Shown: one piece after another, positions 12,688 to 12,884 of the stretch
Layout of the letters: each line of letters begins with the position of its first letter
How positions within the stretch are numbered: position 1 is the first letter of the stretch
Program-made: the position numbers and the translations under genes
DNA from: Puia dinghuensis
GTDB taxonomy: Bacteria > Bacteroidota > Bacteroidia > Chitinophagales > Chitinophagaceae
DNA: 12,884 nucleotides
Direction of reading: 5' to 3'
Assembly: GCA_026224995.1 (NCBI GenBank)
Contig: JAMFRX010000337.1
Location: forward strand, 1 to 12,884
Notes under the pieces: model-generated
Told to the model about the DNA's origin: nothing
Databases searched by the model: none
What the model saw: the letters and a program-made list of their open reading frames with translations, nothing else

Positions 12688-12884
12688 TCAATATTTTTCG
12701 ATCAGGTCAAAAGGTATGGTGTCTTCCTGGTCGTCGTGGCTAAATTTAAGGAAAAGCTGGCCAAATTCTTCGTAGAGGCCGATCTCGATCTTGTCTCCTT
12801 CTTTTTGCGAACGCCATGCGGGGTGGTGGCGGCGGAGGTAGTGGCGCATCTTTTCCTGGTAGGCCGGCGGCGGTTTCCATTCCA
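12688..12884 (-). CDS. Partial CDS of unknown function (C-terminal 64 residues)
   Basis: An open minus-strand frame enters at the right window edge and ends at TGA (12690-12688), giving 64 residues. The visible part begins EWKPPPAYQEKMRHYLRRHH, contains GDKIEIGLYEEFGQLFLKF and ends in PFDLIEKY. It is rich in aromatic, His and Lys/Arg residues, with no membrane segment. The codon use looks coding-like (acidic and basic residues alternating, no rare stretches), and the 27-bp spacing to the SRAP gene suggests an operon. I do not recognise the family. Its start lies outside the window, although an internal ATG at MRHYL cannot be excluded as a short-gene start. Confidence 0.6.
   Translation of the reverse strand, partial: EWKPPPAYQEKMRHYLRRHHPAWRSQKEGDKIEIGLYEEFGQLFLKFSHDDQEDTIPFDLIEKY

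Overview
The window looks like chromosomal DNA of a GC-rich member of the Bacteroidota, probably Chitinophagaceae-like. Promoter elements match the Bacteroidota form (TTTG, about 20 bp, TAnnTTTG), Shine-Dalgarno sites are scarce, and the protein families fit: an Omp85 barrel without POTRA domains, an FG-GAP/CRTAC1 protein and a DUF92 protein. The genus assignment is inference from family recognition and base composition. No search was run.

Positions 2-5643 hold one tightly packed plus-strand operon whose 5' end lies outside the window. In order it encodes the C-terminal subunit of a split transketolase (partial), a glutamate-1-semialdehyde-aminomutase-type (class III) aminotransferase, a PtmA-like short-chain dehydrogenase, a KdsC-type HAD phosphatase, a NeuB-family ulosonic acid synthase without the C-terminal SAF domain, a fatty acid hydroxylase/sterol desaturase family membrane protein and an SMR-family membrane protein. 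The HAD and NeuB pair resembles the phosphorylated (KDN-9-phosphate type) branch of sialic-acid-like sugar synthesis. The transketolase, aminotransferase and SDR probably build its unusual aldose substrate. I regard this as a candidate pathway for an undescribed ulosonic acid or its modification.

Positions 5647-7502 hold a divergent pair: a minus-strand Omp85-type outer-membrane barrel with a well-matched promoter, and a plus-strand pyridoxamine-phosphate-oxidase-like protein. The barrel gene meets the operon tail to tail with a 3 bp gap.

Positions 7503-8041 form a 540 bp intergenic region without a credible protein gene but dense in signals. It has a terminator for the upstream gene, a run of eight G-tracts with G-quadruplex potential, and a candidate minus-strand small RNA of about 115 nt with its own -10-like box and a U9 terminator. 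An 11-bp inverted repeat straddles that promoter, and there is a further hairpin plus a 13-bp inverted repeat.

Positions 8042-12884 hold a DUF92 membrane protein (minus), a small membrane-anchored protein of unknown function (plus), a large secreted or anchored CRTAC1-type protein with seven Ca-binding loops and an ASPIC/UnbV domain (plus), an SRAP-family (YedK/HMCES) abasic-site DNA-protein crosslink enzyme (minus), and the 3' end of an unrecognised gene (minus).
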